Source of the DNA: Deltaproteobacteria bacterium
GTDB lineage: Bacteria; Bdellovibrionota; JAJCYS01
DNA: 64,000 nt
NCBI GenBank assembly: GCA_029262815.1
Contig: JAJCYS010000008.1
Coordinates: forward strand, 85,898 to 149,897
Direction: 5' to 3'
The first letter of the stretch is position 1, and each line of letters begins with the position of its first letter. The notes under the pieces are model-generated. The model had not been told where the DNA came from. It did no database searches and saw only the letters and a program-made list of their open reading frames with translations. This document shows positions 22,902 to 32,971 of this stretch, piece after piece. The translations under genes were made by a program, and so were the position numbers.

Positions 22902-24938
22902 TTGAGACATTGGGGAATGGCTTTACTGCTCATGGGGATATCTATGACACAGTCGGCGTACGCTAACCCACCTACTTGGGACGAACTACATAAATGGGGA
23001 CCGGCTTATTATAAATGGCAATCTGATACGATCGGCTTGTTTATTGAGGTAAAGAAACTGCTTCAAGCAGCGATCAATCATTCTGAGGAATTCTCTGCAC
23101 ACCCGAAAAAAACAATGCGGCCAAAGGTTGCGCATGCAGAAGCTGCTATCGAAACCATCCAGAATTGGAAAGCATTTTTCCCCGAAAAACCAACTTTTGA
23201 TAATTTTTTTATTCCTTATGATGACTTACTCACTCATTTTTCGTTATTAAATCGGTTTATAGGTGCTTTAAAAAACTTTGGTCACTATAAGGTTTTCGAG
23301 CCATTTGATATTCCTCACCTTGAAGCCCGTTTTGAAAATTCAATGGCGTTCATGATGAGAGACCCCCGGTTACTCAACACCCTCCTGTCTCTTAAATCTC
23401 ATCATCCATTAGACCTGAAAACTCCTGTACAAGATAAATTGAACCCACGATATGAGAAGGCTCTCGCTATTCACTTTAGTGTTTTACACTTAGTAAGAAC
23501 AATTCTTATAGCACCTCCCAAAGGACTTACCGATGCAATCAATTTGAGACAATCCTTCTTCGTTAAAACCAAACACCCCTTACGGGGACATCAAGCCGAA
23601 TTGAAGTCACCCGAGTTACTCAAACTCATGGTTGATATTCAGGACCCAAAAGAACAAGAGAAGTTATGGAAGCTTTGGCAACAAGAATTCGGAGAAAAAT
23701 TTGTGAAGGACCCCAGTTTTCTCAAAGCTTTACAGGAACTCCGCCACCGGGCGCAAACTTTAAATGAATCTGTAGGACTCTCAAAAGACATACCCAAATT
23801 TAAGAATTATGCAGATTATTACACCTACCTCGCAGGAGATGGGGAAACCGACCCTCTTAAACTTATGGAGGCGCAGCTCAAATCAACTGATGACATCATG
23901 ATACAAGCAAAAGCTGAGTTTAAAAAAGCGCACCCCGAGATTCCCTTTCAATCGTTTCATTTCTATCACCTGGCAGGTCAAGGTGGTGGTTTGCTTGACC
24001 CGTTTTTCCCAAAATCACGACAAGAAGCCATGGTTACAGAAGTTTTTCGAATGATGGGGATAGACTATACACAAATTATTAAAAATGGTTGGTTGGCGTA
24101 CGATTATTCTTACAATCAATACAAAGAACCCAATGGCATGATGACTGATCTCATCTGGTCTATCAAAAAAGCCAGTCATCCGAGGCATGACCCTTTTATT
24201 GCGATTACAGGCATTTTAGATCCAAAAAGCGTTTCAGGCGATTACGAAGAATTTTGGACCAAACTTCATGAGCTCGGTCATTTGGTGAGTCTGATTAATA
24301 AAGGCCTCATCCCTGACAAATTCTTAGTTTCTGGACAGACGGATCCAAAAATCGACATGAATCTGCAAGTCTTTCACCAGGGCTCCAAATATTATGAAGA
24401 AATTTGGAGTCAATTTTTTGATGAAGCGGGTGGCAAACTCGATCTTATCTTAAAGCTCGGTGAAACTTTAGACGGCGAAAAAATAACACGAGAAATTGCA
24501 GAAAAAGCTCTGAAACTCCGTGAGCGTTCTAGCATACTTGATCAACGGCAACTCTTAGGCATTGCATTGACCCATTATCGGATATATCACGAAGACGTTC
24601 AGAGCTACGCCGATATCAACCGTATATCGACAGAATCTTTGCAGCGGGCTTGGTTGCTCGATAAAGTGGGGCCAACAGAATGGGCTTCAAACAAATTGCA
24701 CTTTCTGTATGGGCCAGATTATTGGACCTATTTTGGATCCCGTGGGGATATCTCAAAAGAATTAATCAAAATATTTGAAGACCGATTTGGCACTATGTTT
24801 CATCAAGATGTAGGACGCATCATAATGATTCTCACCCAGGCGGGCACCCGTCTCACTCCCCAAGATGCGCTTATGCTAGCTAAAAATCCAGATTTGCTCG
24901 ATCAGCTGGAGCAAAATTACCACGCCTGTAGAAAATGA
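22902..24938 (+). CDS. Exported zinc metallopeptidase, HExxH (M2/ACE-like by eye)
   Basis: LHELGHLVSL zinc-binding motif with downstream YYEEIWSQFFDEAGGK; signal peptide (MALLLMGISMTQSAYA); exact start uncertain (TTG 22890, TTG 22902 or ATG 22917). Confidence 0.7.
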   Translation: MRHWGMALLLMGISMTQSAYANPPTWDELHKWGPAYYKWQSDTIGLFIEVKKLLQAAINHSEEFSAHPKKTMRPKVAHAEAAIETIQNWKAFFPEKPTFDNFFIPYDDLLTHFSLLNRFIGALKNFGHYKVFEPFDIPHLEARFENSMAFMMRDPRLLNTLLSLKSHHPLDLKTPVQDKLNPRYEKALAIHFSVLHLVRTILIAPPKGLTDAINLRQSFFVKTKHPLRGHQAELKSPELLKLMVDIQDPKEQEKLWKLWQQEFGEKFVKDPSFLKALQELRHRAQTLNESVGLSKDIPKFKNYADYYTYLAGDGETDPLKLMEAQLKSTDDIMIQAKAEFKKAHPEIPFQSFHFYHLAGQGGGLLDPFFPKSRQEAMVTEVFRMMGIDYTQIIKNGWLAYDYSYNQYKEPNGMMTDLIWSIKKASHPRHDPFIAITGILDPKSVSGDYEEFWTKLHELGHLVSLINKGLIPDKFLVSGQTDPKIDMNLQVFHQGSKYYEEIWSQFFDEAGGKLDLILKLGETLDGEKITREIAEKALKLRERSSILDQRQLLGIALTHYRIYHEDVQSYADINRISTESLQRAWLLDKVGPTEWASNKLHFLYGPDYWTYFGSRGDISKELIKIFEDRFGTMFHQDVGRIIMILTQAGTRLTPQDALMLAKNPDLLDQLEQNYHACRK

Positions 24939-24957
24939 GAATGAGGCGCTTCAATGT

Positions 24958-25082
24958 AGATTCCCCCGGGCATGCCCGGTATTCCCTGCCTATCGGCCGC
25001 TTATGGATTCCCGCTCGCTCGCTAACGCTCGCGTCGGGGATGACAAAAGGTACAGTCATTGCGAACGCAGCGAAGCAATCTA
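24958..25082. repeat. Dispersed repeat (REP/MITE-like), copy between the peptidase gene and hpf
   Basis: ...GGGGATGACAAAAGGTACAGTCATTGCGAACGCAGCGAAGCAATCTA, shares layout and terminus with the copy at 58178..58239. Confidence 0.7.
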
Positions 25083-25108
25083 GGCCTTTTAATGACAGAA
25101 CTGCAAGA

Positions 25109-25396
25109 CTAGTGGTGGTTTATTTTGGCTTTCTCTTTGGTGATTTGATGAATCAATTTTTCTACCGCCGTATCAATAGAGGTATAGAGATTCTCCGACG
25201 TATGGTGACTCACAAAATGACCAATTTTAGAGTGACACGTCAATTCCGCCTTGTGCTCTAATTTTGTCACTTCAAAAATAAAGTGCACATCAAAAGCACT
25301 CGGTAAAATTTTGAGTACTTTTTCAAATTTTTTCTCAGAATGATCTTTAATGGCCTCAGTTGCTTCTAGATGCTTAAATGTAAAACTAATGGACAT
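25109..25396 (-). CDS. hpf: Ribosome hibernation promoting factor / sigma-54 modulation protein
   Basis: MSISFTFKHLEATEAIKDHSEKKFEKVLKI...; start at 25396 after GGAGAG; downstream of rpoN. Confidence 0.9.
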   Translation of the reverse strand: MSISFTFKHLEATEAIKDHSEKKFEKVLKILPSAFDVHFIFEVTKLEHKAELTCHSKIGHFVSHHTSENLYTSIDTAVEKLIHQITKEKAKINHH

Positions 25397-25448
25397 ACGG
25401 CTCTCCTTCAATTACCGATTGATACCTTCCCACACTCATTCACTATTG

Positions 25449-26828
25449 TCAAAACTTCTTGCGTCGTGCTGACGAAGACAATATCTGAAGCTGCTCACGA
25501 TATTTTGCCACGGTTCTTCGAGCAACTTCAATCTGCTCCTCTGCCAGTAAATCACAAATCTTCTGATCAGACAAAGGACACCGCGCATCTTCGCGTGCCA
25601 CAAGCTGTCTAATTCGCTCCTTTATGCTACGCGAAGCCAATGCATTTTCCTGATTTTCAGTCCCTGTATTAAAAAAATACTTTAATTCCACAACTCCGAA
25701 TGGCGTTTCCATGTATTTGCCTCGGGTAACACGCGAAATGGTTGAGATATGCATCTCAATATCGTCAGCCACGTCCCTTAATACCATCGGCTTTAAATAC
25801 TTTGAACCTTTTTCAAAAAAAGTACGCTGCAATTTCAAGATACTGTTAGAAACTTTAAACAACGTACTATGTCGTTGCTCTATGCTCTTGATAAACCAAA
25901 TTGCTTGACGAATTCGATCTTTAATATACTCAATATCCCTCTTATCGCCTTTGCGAGCAAGTACATCCAAATACACTCTGGAGACCTTTAACCTCGGCAA
26001 CCCAGAATCATTCACTTGAATCCGAAACCCTTGATACTCTTTCTTAATAAACACATCAGGACGTATGTGTACGATATCAGACACATCTTTACTAAAGTCC
26101 CTTCCTGGCTTCGGATTTAATTGCACAATCAGATCAAATGCACTTTTAGCATCTAGGAACTCACACCCCAATTTTCGACAAATTGCCAACAAATCGCGTT
26201 TTAAAAATAATGAGAAAAATGCATCGATAATCTCTATGGCACGCTTCACAACTGTTGTCTTAACTTCAAATGACCATAGCTGGTTGAGCAAACACTCTTG
26301 TAAGGTTCTCGATGCCACGCCCACTGGGTCCAATTGTTGAACTTGAATCAAAACGCGCTCGACCTGACTCACAAATACGCCACGCTCTTTAGCAATGGAT
26401 TCTACTTTGAGCGCCAAATATCCCCGGTCGTCTAAGTTGCCACTGATACTCTCTGCTATCTGAACTTCTAGAGGTGAAAAAGCACTATTTCGAACCTGCC
26501 ACATAAGATACTCGGACAAACTCTCAGCCTTAGACAAATATCGTTCATATTGAGGACCTTCGTCTGAAAATGGTTCAAATTCTTGATGACGACTGCCTGC
26601 CTGATTTTCCCACACCGAAGACACAAAATTTTGCAATGCCTCCAATTCATCTTGCCCAGCATCCACTTCTTCTAAACAGGGATTTTCATACGTCTGCTGT
26701 TTGATCTCTTGGCACAACTCGAGATGCGTCATTTGCAGTGTTTTAATGGCCTGTTGCAACTGAGGGGTCATCACAAGCTGGGTTGACAGCTTGAGACGTG
26801 TATGCAACTTTAGTCCAAATTCACTCAT
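25449..26828 (-). CDS. rpoN: RNA polymerase sigma-54 factor
   Basis: LKLSTQLVMTPQLQQAIKTLQMTHLEL; VADDIEMHISTISRVTRGKYMETPFGVVELKYFF; RpoN box ARRTVAKYREQL. Confidence 0.97.
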   Translation of the reverse strand: MSEFGLKLHTRLKLSTQLVMTPQLQQAIKTLQMTHLELCQEIKQQTYENPCLEEVDAGQDELEALQNFVSSVWENQAGSRHQEFEPFSDEGPQYERYLSKAESLSEYLMWQVRNSAFSPLEVQIAESISGNLDDRGYLALKVESIAKERGVFVSQVERVLIQVQQLDPVGVASRTLQECLLNQLWSFEVKTTVVKRAIEIIDAFFSLFLKRDLLAICRKLGCEFLDAKSAFDLIVQLNPKPGRDFSKDVSDIVHIRPDVFIKKEYQGFRIQVNDSGLPRLKVSRVYLDVLARKGDKRDIEYIKDRIRQAIWFIKSIEQRHSTLFKVSNSILKLQRTFFEKGSKYLKPMVLRDVADDIEMHISTISRVTRGKYMETPFGVVELKYFFNTGTENQENALASRSIKERIRQLVAREDARCPLSDQKICDLLAEEQIEVARRTVAKYREQLQILSSSARRKKF

Positions 26829-26835
26829 AATTTTT

Positions 26836-27564
26836 TTATAGCCTAAACTCTTTCCCTAAATAAAATTGCCGAGCAATTTGACTCTCACTGAATTGAGCGG
26901 GTGTCCCAGATTCCACAATCGTACCCTGATTTAGTAAGTAAGCTCGGTCACAAACCCCAAGGGTGTCTCGCACATTATGATCCGTGATCAAAATACCAAT
27001 ATCCAGATGTGTCAATTCGACAATGATTTTTCGAATTTCTGAAATGGCAATGGGATCAATTCCAGAAAAGGGTTCATCCAACAAAAGGTACTTTGGTGAT
27101 AACGCCAGTGCGCGGGCAATTTCAAGACGCCTTCGCTCTCCGCCCGAGAGCACACCTGCTGTTCGATTAAGTAAGTGATCGATACTCAACTGGCGCGTCA
27201 CCTTTGCAAGTATCGCCTCACGGTTTTGATACAGTTTCGGATAGAACTCCAATACAGACAAAATGTTCTCCGCTACTGTCAAACGGGTGAATACACTACT
27301 CTCCTGAGGCATATAGATAAGCCCCACTTGGGCTCTTCGTACGATATTCCAAGCTGCAATATTCTTCCCATCTAACCGTATACGCCCTAACTGAACAGCC
27401 AAAAGGCCGACCACTAAGGTAAATGCAGTCGTTTTGCCCGCCCCATTGGGACCCAATAGGCCAACGATCTCACCCCTTTTTACAAAAAACGAAACATCTC
27501 TCAGCACACGGTGCTGCTTATAACTGTGAGACAATCCAGATACTCGTAACGCCTGGTCAGTCAT
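26836..27564 (-). CDS. lptB: LPS export ABC transporter ATP-binding protein LptB
   Basis: LLGPNGAGKTTAFTLVVGLL; LSGGERRRLEIARALALSPKYLLLDEPFSGIDPIA; start placed at 27564 (MTDQALRVSG) giving ATGA overlap with the upstream gene, not 27687. Confidence 0.95.
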   Translation of the reverse strand: MTDQALRVSGLSHSYKQHRVLRDVSFFVKRGEIVGLLGPNGAGKTTAFTLVVGLLAVQLGRIRLDGKNIAAWNIVRRAQVGLIYMPQESSVFTRLTVAENILSVLEFYPKLYQNREAILAKVTRQLSIDHLLNRTAGVLSGGERRRLEIARALALSPKYLLLDEPFSGIDPIAISEIRKIIVELTHLDIGILITDHNVRDTLGVCDRAYLLNQGTIVESGTPAQFSESQIARQFYLGKEFRL

Positions 27565-28892
27565 AATACCCCCATATATACAACATCCGCCTGTGTCACC
27601 CTCAACTCCTGGGTTGACAAAAAATAGGTAAACTCTTTCCCCAAAATAGTTTTCCCTTCGAGCTCTGCTCTTGCAGGCATCCCCCAAAAAACCATTTTAT
27701 CTCGAGGCGGACCATCATATGTTAACCGCTCTGAGAAAACTTCTGCCTGAGGCAACTTCATGTGAATGGCTCCATCTGCAGTGAGTTGCTTTAAGCCCCG
27801 GTTTTTATAAAACTGCATGCTGACAACCTGACTCTGTAAAGTTCTCCGCTCAGGTGCTTGACCCCATGTGATGACAGCGTCTTTGACTCGCATTCGTTCT
27901 GCTTGCATGTCATAGATTACGTAAACGCCTTGGATATGATAGGCGTTCCATTCAACTGATGACCCTTTCCCGCTAATATGGATTTTTTGAGTATCAACAT
28001 CGTACTGAAAAGCTTCTCCCTGACCTCGAAGCCCTTTTTCAAATGAAATTTTAATACCCCTACCTGCATTCACCCTAGAAATCCCTCCAGAATCATCCGC
28101 ACTCAACACCATTGAAGCACCACTTAATCTAAATTTACCCTTTCCTTTTCGATCTAACTCGATTGATGGCTCATTGTTAAGCAAAATTTGTGCCAACTTG
28201 AATTCCTTTTTGCTTTTTTCTACCATTTGTATAGTCATGCGACCTGATTGGCTGTTCATTTGGGCCATGCGCATACGAACCTGCCCCGTAAATACGGCTC
28301 TATTTTCTCTTTGATTCAGCACGACATGATTTGAGATGATATGACTTTTTTGGAGTTCCATTTTGATGTCTGCCGTAACCTGATGTTCGAGCGCTAAACC
28401 TATTTTAGGGTCATACGTGCCCGTATCGCCACGCATGGTTAAACTAGGAGGCAAATGAGGGGCCGTACGATACGTTAACCGCACATTATCGATAAGCCTG
28501 ACTCGAATCGGATCCGCATCGACAGTTGCTGATTCGCTTAATGCGATGACCCCCTGAACACTTTCTAATTTCACTCGACCTTTTAAAAATAACTTGCGGT
28601 GCTCAAATTCATACACCCCTTCCTGAGCACTTAGCGTCTGAGGTTCCCCCTCCGAAGTGCCAAATACACCCTTCAGCTGTATTAATGCTATTTGACCTTT
28701 TTCTTTATGAAAGGTAGTTTTCAACGCATCTATCCGAAGCGTTTGTTGCCCTGAGTCAAACTCGAGAATCGTAACGCCTTCAGCACGATAGGCCAAAGAC
28801 GCAACTCCCTTGCTAGGAGCTAATAACAATAGCACCACCCAGGCCAATGCCCCTTTGGCAAAGCATTCTCGTAATCTTGCTTTAAACATCAT
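27561..28892 (-). CDS. LptC/LptA-like (OstA-type) LPS transport protein, apparently fused
   Basis: N-terminal LptC-like segment followed by OstA-like repeats (AVFTGQVRMRMAQMNSQSGRMTIQM); immediately upstream of lptB. Confidence 0.75.
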   Translation of the reverse strand: MMFKARLRECFAKGALAWVVLLLLAPSKGVASLAYRAEGVTILEFDSGQQTLRIDALKTTFHKEKGQIALIQLKGVFGTSEGEPQTLSAQEGVYEFEHRKLFLKGRVKLESVQGVIALSESATVDADPIRVRLIDNVRLTYRTAPHLPPSLTMRGDTGTYDPKIGLALEHQVTADIKMELQKSHIISNHVVLNQRENRAVFTGQVRMRMAQMNSQSGRMTIQMVEKSKKEFKLAQILLNNEPSIELDRKGKGKFRLSGASMVLSADDSGGISRVNAGRGIKISFEKGLRGQGEAFQYDVDTQKIHISGKGSSVEWNAYHIQGVYVIYDMQAERMRVKDAVITWGQAPERRTLQSQVVSMQFYKNRGLKQLTADGAIHMKLPQAEVFSERLTYDGPPRDKMVFWGMPARAELEGKTILGKEFTYFLSTQELRVTQADVVYMGVL

Positions 28893-28968
28893 TTGTACGG
28901 TATAATAGTTAGGGCGGGTTTTAAAATCGCATTTACCCCATACCTTATATTATAAATAATTTAAGAGA

Positions 28969-30411
28969 ATGACTGCTACTCATAATAAAGCAAATATCTT
29001 GATCGTAGATGACGAGCCAAGCTTTCTAAAGGCTCTGCATGGCATGCTTGATACCGGTACCTATACAATCTACACGTCAGAAACATTTTCTGAAGCTGAA
29101 AAAATTATTATTGAAACGCCTCCAGATGTTGTCATTCTCGACCTTGTCCTACCAGATCGGTCTGGAATGGAGCTCATTCCCATCATTAAGGAGCACAACA
29201 GAGTAGCTGAGATTATTGTACTTACTGGACATGGTTCGATCGATTCTGCTGTCGAAGCAACAAAACGCGGAGCCTTCGCTTATTTGCCGAAGCCCATACA
29301 GCGTGGCGATCTCACGATCACAGTCCGTAACGCCCTTCAAGTTGCACGTTTAAAAGAAGAAAACACCCGTTTAAAAGATACACTCAAGAAAGAATACCGT
29401 TTTGAGAACATAGTCGGTGCTTCTGAATCCATGCAAAATATCTTTCGAACTATTGAAAAAATATCTGGAACAGATTCAACCATTCTGATTACGGGTGAAA
29501 GTGGGACCGGAAAAGAACTTATTGCTCGTGCAATACATTACTGCAGCCAACGCTCAAAAAATCATTTAGTTACGATTAATTGCGGCGCCATTCCTGAGGA
29601 TCTCCTTGAAAGCGAACTATTTGGCCATGTAAAAGGCTCTTTTACAGGTGCCATCTCAACACGCATTGGACGTTTTGAAGTGGCTAACAACGGAACGGTT
29701 TTCTTGGATGAAATTGGAGACACGCCTCAAAACCTTCAAGTCAAACTTCTGCGTTTCTTACAGGAAAAAACCTTCGAACCTGTTGGCAGCAACCAAAAAG
29801 TGATCGCAAATGTCCGAATTATCGCTGCAACACACCAAAACCTGAGATCATTGATCCAAGAAAAAAAATTCCGGGAAGATTTATTTTATCGTCTCAACGT
29901 TATCCCCATTGATCTGCCCCCTTTGCGAGAACGCCTAGAAGATATTCCACTACTGATCAAATATTTCACTCATCGCATCTGTAAGCGACAAAACAGACCC
30001 AACCTTGATATAGATCCCATCGTTATAGATTTATTGTGTCAATATGCATGGCCCGGCAATGTCCGAGAGCTTGAGAATTTAATTGAACAGTTGATTGTAT
30101 TTACAGAAGATAAAATCATAACGCCTAAAGATTTGCCTAAACGATTTAGAACACCTTCTTTTCATACTGGATCTGAACTGCCAGAGAATTTTTCGAAAAA
30201 CTCCCTTGGAGAACTTATAAAAGAGGATTCTCTCGATTTTAACCAAACCATTGACAAGCTAGAGCGTGCTCTCATCCTCTCAGCACTCCGAGAAACCCGT
30301 TGGAATAAAAATAAAGCTGCGGGCCTCTTAAAACTAAATCGCACCACGCTCATTGAAAAAATGAAGAAAAAGAGAATCACCAAACCTGAAGAAAAACCAA
30401 GCACACCTTAA
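28969..30411 (+). CDS. Sigma-54-dependent response regulator (NtrC family)
   Basis: Receiver; GESGTGKELIARAIHYCS Walker A; GAFTGA-type loop HVKGSFTGAIS; C-terminal Fis-type HTH. Confidence 0.95.
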   Translation: MTATHNKANILIVDDEPSFLKALHGMLDTGTYTIYTSETFSEAEKIIIETPPDVVILDLVLPDRSGMELIPIIKEHNRVAEIIVLTGHGSIDSAVEATKRGAFAYLPKPIQRGDLTITVRNALQVARLKEENTRLKDTLKKEYRFENIVGASESMQNIFRTIEKISGTDSTILITGESGTGKELIARAIHYCSQRSKNHLVTINCGAIPEDLLESELFGHVKGSFTGAISTRIGRFEVANNGTVFLDEIGDTPQNLQVKLLRFLQEKTFEPVGSNQKVIANVRIIAATHQNLRSLIQEKKFREDLFYRLNVIPIDLPPLRERLEDIPLLIKYFTHRICKRQNRPNLDIDPIVIDLLCQYAWPGNVRELENLIEQLIVFTEDKIITPKDLPKRFRTPSFHTGSELPENFSKNSLGELIKEDSLDFNQTIDKLERALILSALRETRWNKNKAAGLLKLNRTTLIEKMKKKRITKPEEKPSTP

Positions 30412-30452
30412 CTAAAGCTAGTTACAAGGCTACACTTTATCCCATTACGAAA

Positions 30453-31334
30453 TTATTTTTGAGCTTGAGTTCTAGATGGTTTTTCTAACTGACGCTCAGA
30501 TTGCTTGAGTGCTTCACGTACCATGAATTTAAGCAAAGCATTACGCTTGGCGCCCCCAAACAACACTTTCAAATCTTCAAACAATGTTGGATCGTTAATC
30601 AGAGCACCCACAGTACCCTCCCCTTCGTCGACTTTTTTCAGGATGCCTTTCAGATGCACAGAAGAAGTATCGATATTACGAAATGCTTTATTCAAGGGGC
30701 TGTTCTTATTACGTGAAATCACAGATCCCCAGGCTGAATCAGAATGTGTCATTCGCTCAGCAACAATGTTGATATGCTTCGACGCATCTTCAATATTTGC
30801 TAATACACGCGCTATACGTGACTCCCCACCGACTTGATCTAATATATCTTCGACTGAGGCCAGAACGTTATCAATTCTTTTAACGATTCCCGTACCACTA
30901 GAAATTTGTTCAATGAGCGATGTCTCTTCAAGCGCCTTTACAAAGCCACCTGGCTTCACGGGCGCGCTTTCGCGCGTTCCGACACTAATCTGTACATATT
31001 TATCGCCCAATACCCCTTTTGTCGTGATTGTGACTGTGGAGTCTTCTCGAATCATCGGAAAATATTTACTGATGACATTCATTCGAAGCAAAACATAGGT
31101 TCCATCGTCCCCTTCGACAAAAGACAGGGTTTTCACATATCCGACATGAATACCGGATAACTCAACGGGTGCACCCCGCTTTAAACCTCGAATATCACTG
31201 TACTGTGTATAGATGTCGTGGGATCGGGTCAGCATTCCCTTATCCTTCCCAATCATGAAAACCATGATAGAGAAAACGACTAACCCTAAAAGAAGGAAGA
31301 GGCCAACTCCCAATTGATGTTTTGGCTCGATCAT
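30453..31334 (-). CDS. mlaD: MlaD/MCE-domain protein of lipid-transport ABC system
   Basis: MCE pattern YTQYSDIRGLKRGAPVELSGIHVGYVKTLSF; next to MlaF/MlaE. Confidence 0.9.
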   Translation of the reverse strand: MIEPKHQLGVGLFLLLGLVVFSIMVFMIGKDKGMLTRSHDIYTQYSDIRGLKRGAPVELSGIHVGYVKTLSFVEGDDGTYVLLRMNVISKYFPMIREDSTVTITTKGVLGDKYVQISVGTRESAPVKPGGFVKALEETSLIEQISSGTGIVKRIDNVLASVEDILDQVGGESRIARVLANIEDASKHINIVAERMTHSDSAWGSVISRNKNSPLNKAFRNIDTSSVHLKGILKKVDEGEGTVGALINDPTLFEDLKVLFGGAKRNALLKFMVREALKQSERQLEKPSRTQAQK

Positions 31335-31406
31335 GTAACAAACCTCATTTGTCAAACACCGCTGCACTCACAGTAGCATCTCAATTGTCACAAACGTTTC
31401 GGGGAC

Positions 31407-32177
31407 TTAGACAGGTTCGCCCGTAATGAACGCCTTGACAACCTTGTTATCGGACGCTTTCACTTCTTCTGTTAGCCCAGAATAAGCAATTTTACCATTG
31501 TAAAGCATTGCTATCCGATCAGCGACATAAAATGCACTGTGCATATCGTGGGTGATCACGATAGAGGTTCGGCCTTTTTTTTGGAGTTTAATAATTAAGT
31601 CATTGATGTTCTTAGCATTAAATGGATCTAATCCCGAAGTCGGTTCATCATACAAGATAATTTCAGGGTCTAAAATGATGGCACGTGCAACCCCAACCCT
31701 TTTTTGCATCCCACCACTCAAATTTGAAGGAAATAAACGTGAAGATTCTTCCAACCCAAAAGAATGGAGCACATCCATAATTCGATTCCTGATTTCTTCC
31801 TCAGACATTTTCGTATGCTCTCTTAGAGGGTAGGCCAGGTTGTCATATACACTCAGTGAGTCAAAAAGAGCGCCAAATTGAAATGCGTAAGCTATTCTTT
31901 TCCGGACATCGATAATTTTATTTTCACTTAAATCTAGAATATTCGTACCACGAAAGAAAATCTTGCCCTTTTGAGGCCTCTCCAACCCAATGAGTGAACG
32001 AACAAGTACTGATTTGCCTGCACCACTGCCCCCTATGAGTGCCAACGTCTCATTTTCATAAACATCTAGAGAAGCGCCTGCTAAAACAACTTTATCGCCA
32101 AACTTAATATGTACATCTTCAAAAGTCACTATTGGCGTTTTAGAACCATTTTTATTTGAATTCTGAGCCATAAACAC
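31407..32177 (-). CDS. mlaF: MlaF-like ABC transporter ATP-binding protein
   Basis: IGGSGAGKSVLVRSLIGLERP; LSGGMQKRVGVARAIILDPEIILYDEPTSGLDP. Confidence 0.93.
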   Translation of the reverse strand: MFMAQNSNKNGSKTPIVTFEDVHIKFGDKVVLAGASLDVYENETLALIGGSGAGKSVLVRSLIGLERPQKGKIFFRGTNILDLSENKIIDVRKRIAYAFQFGALFDSLSVYDNLAYPLREHTKMSEEEIRNRIMDVLHSFGLEESSRLFPSNLSGGMQKRVGVARAIILDPEIILYDEPTSGLDPFNAKNINDLIIKLQKKGRTSIVITHDMHSAFYVADRIAMLYNGKIAYSGLTEEVKASDNKVVKAFITGEPV

Positions 32178-32959
32178 TATATTTTCATGATCCAGAAAAT
32201 TTTTGATAGAACAAAATCAGTCAGAAAAATCAAAACTGAGCTTGTTACCACGGCCTGAGTCGTAGCATCTCCCACACCTTGAGTACCGCCCTTCGCGTTA
32301 AATCCATAGTGGCATGCCGTCAATGTAATAATGACAGAGAAAAATAATGTTTTGCTGGTACCCATGAGTAAATCATAGAGCATCAACACTTCCCATGTTT
32401 GCTGCATAAAAAATCTACCCGTTGTTTTAAGCTCTCCGATTGAAACAAAAAGCCCACCCAAAACACCGATCATATCAGCAATCACGGTACACACAGGCGC
32501 AATTATAAGCAAAGCAAGCACTCGGGGGATGACAAGTCGCTTAATAGGCGATGTGCCCAAAGCTCGAATGGCATCCAGTTGCTGGGTTACTTTCATGGAC
32601 CCGATCTCAGAGGCAATACCACTACCTACTCGACCGGCCAGCATGAGACAGGTAAACACGGGTCCCAATTCACGAATAATAGACAGTGCGACAATTTTTG
32701 GCACGTACATTTTTGCACCAAAACGTTCCATGCCAAAACCAAACTGCAAGGTCATGACCATACCTACAGAAATAGCTGTCACACCAATTAATACCAGAGA
32801 CTTCGATCCAAGAAAATAGATTTGCTCTAAGAACAAGTCAAAATAAAAAGGACGTTTGAACATGTTTGTGACGCACAAATAAGCCAGGTGGCCCACGGAA
32901 CCAAAATAGTTCACCATATCTATAAAACGTTTTCCAAGCCCTTGAATCACCCTTTGCAT
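32177..32959 (-). CDS. mlaE: MlaE-like permease
   Basis: IRELGPVFTCLMLAGRVGSGIASEIGSMKVTQQLDAIRALGTSPIKRLVIPRVLAL. Confidence 0.95.
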   Translation of the reverse strand: MQRVIQGLGKRFIDMVNYFGSVGHLAYLCVTNMFKRPFYFDLFLEQIYFLGSKSLVLIGVTAISVGMVMTLQFGFGMERFGAKMYVPKIVALSIIRELGPVFTCLMLAGRVGSGIASEIGSMKVTQQLDAIRALGTSPIKRLVIPRVLALLIIAPVCTVIADMIGVLGGLFVSIGELKTTGRFFMQQTWEVLMLYDLLMGTSKTLFFSVIITLTACHYGFNAKGGTQGVGDATTQAVVTSSVLIFLTDFVLSKIFWIMKI

Positions 32960-32971
32960 AATTACTACAAC

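Noticed and set aside
27565-27687. N-terminal extension of LptB in the ORF track (MGDACKSRARRENYFGE...)
   Set aside because: Lies inside the lptCA-like gene; ATGA-coupled start at 27564 is far more plausible
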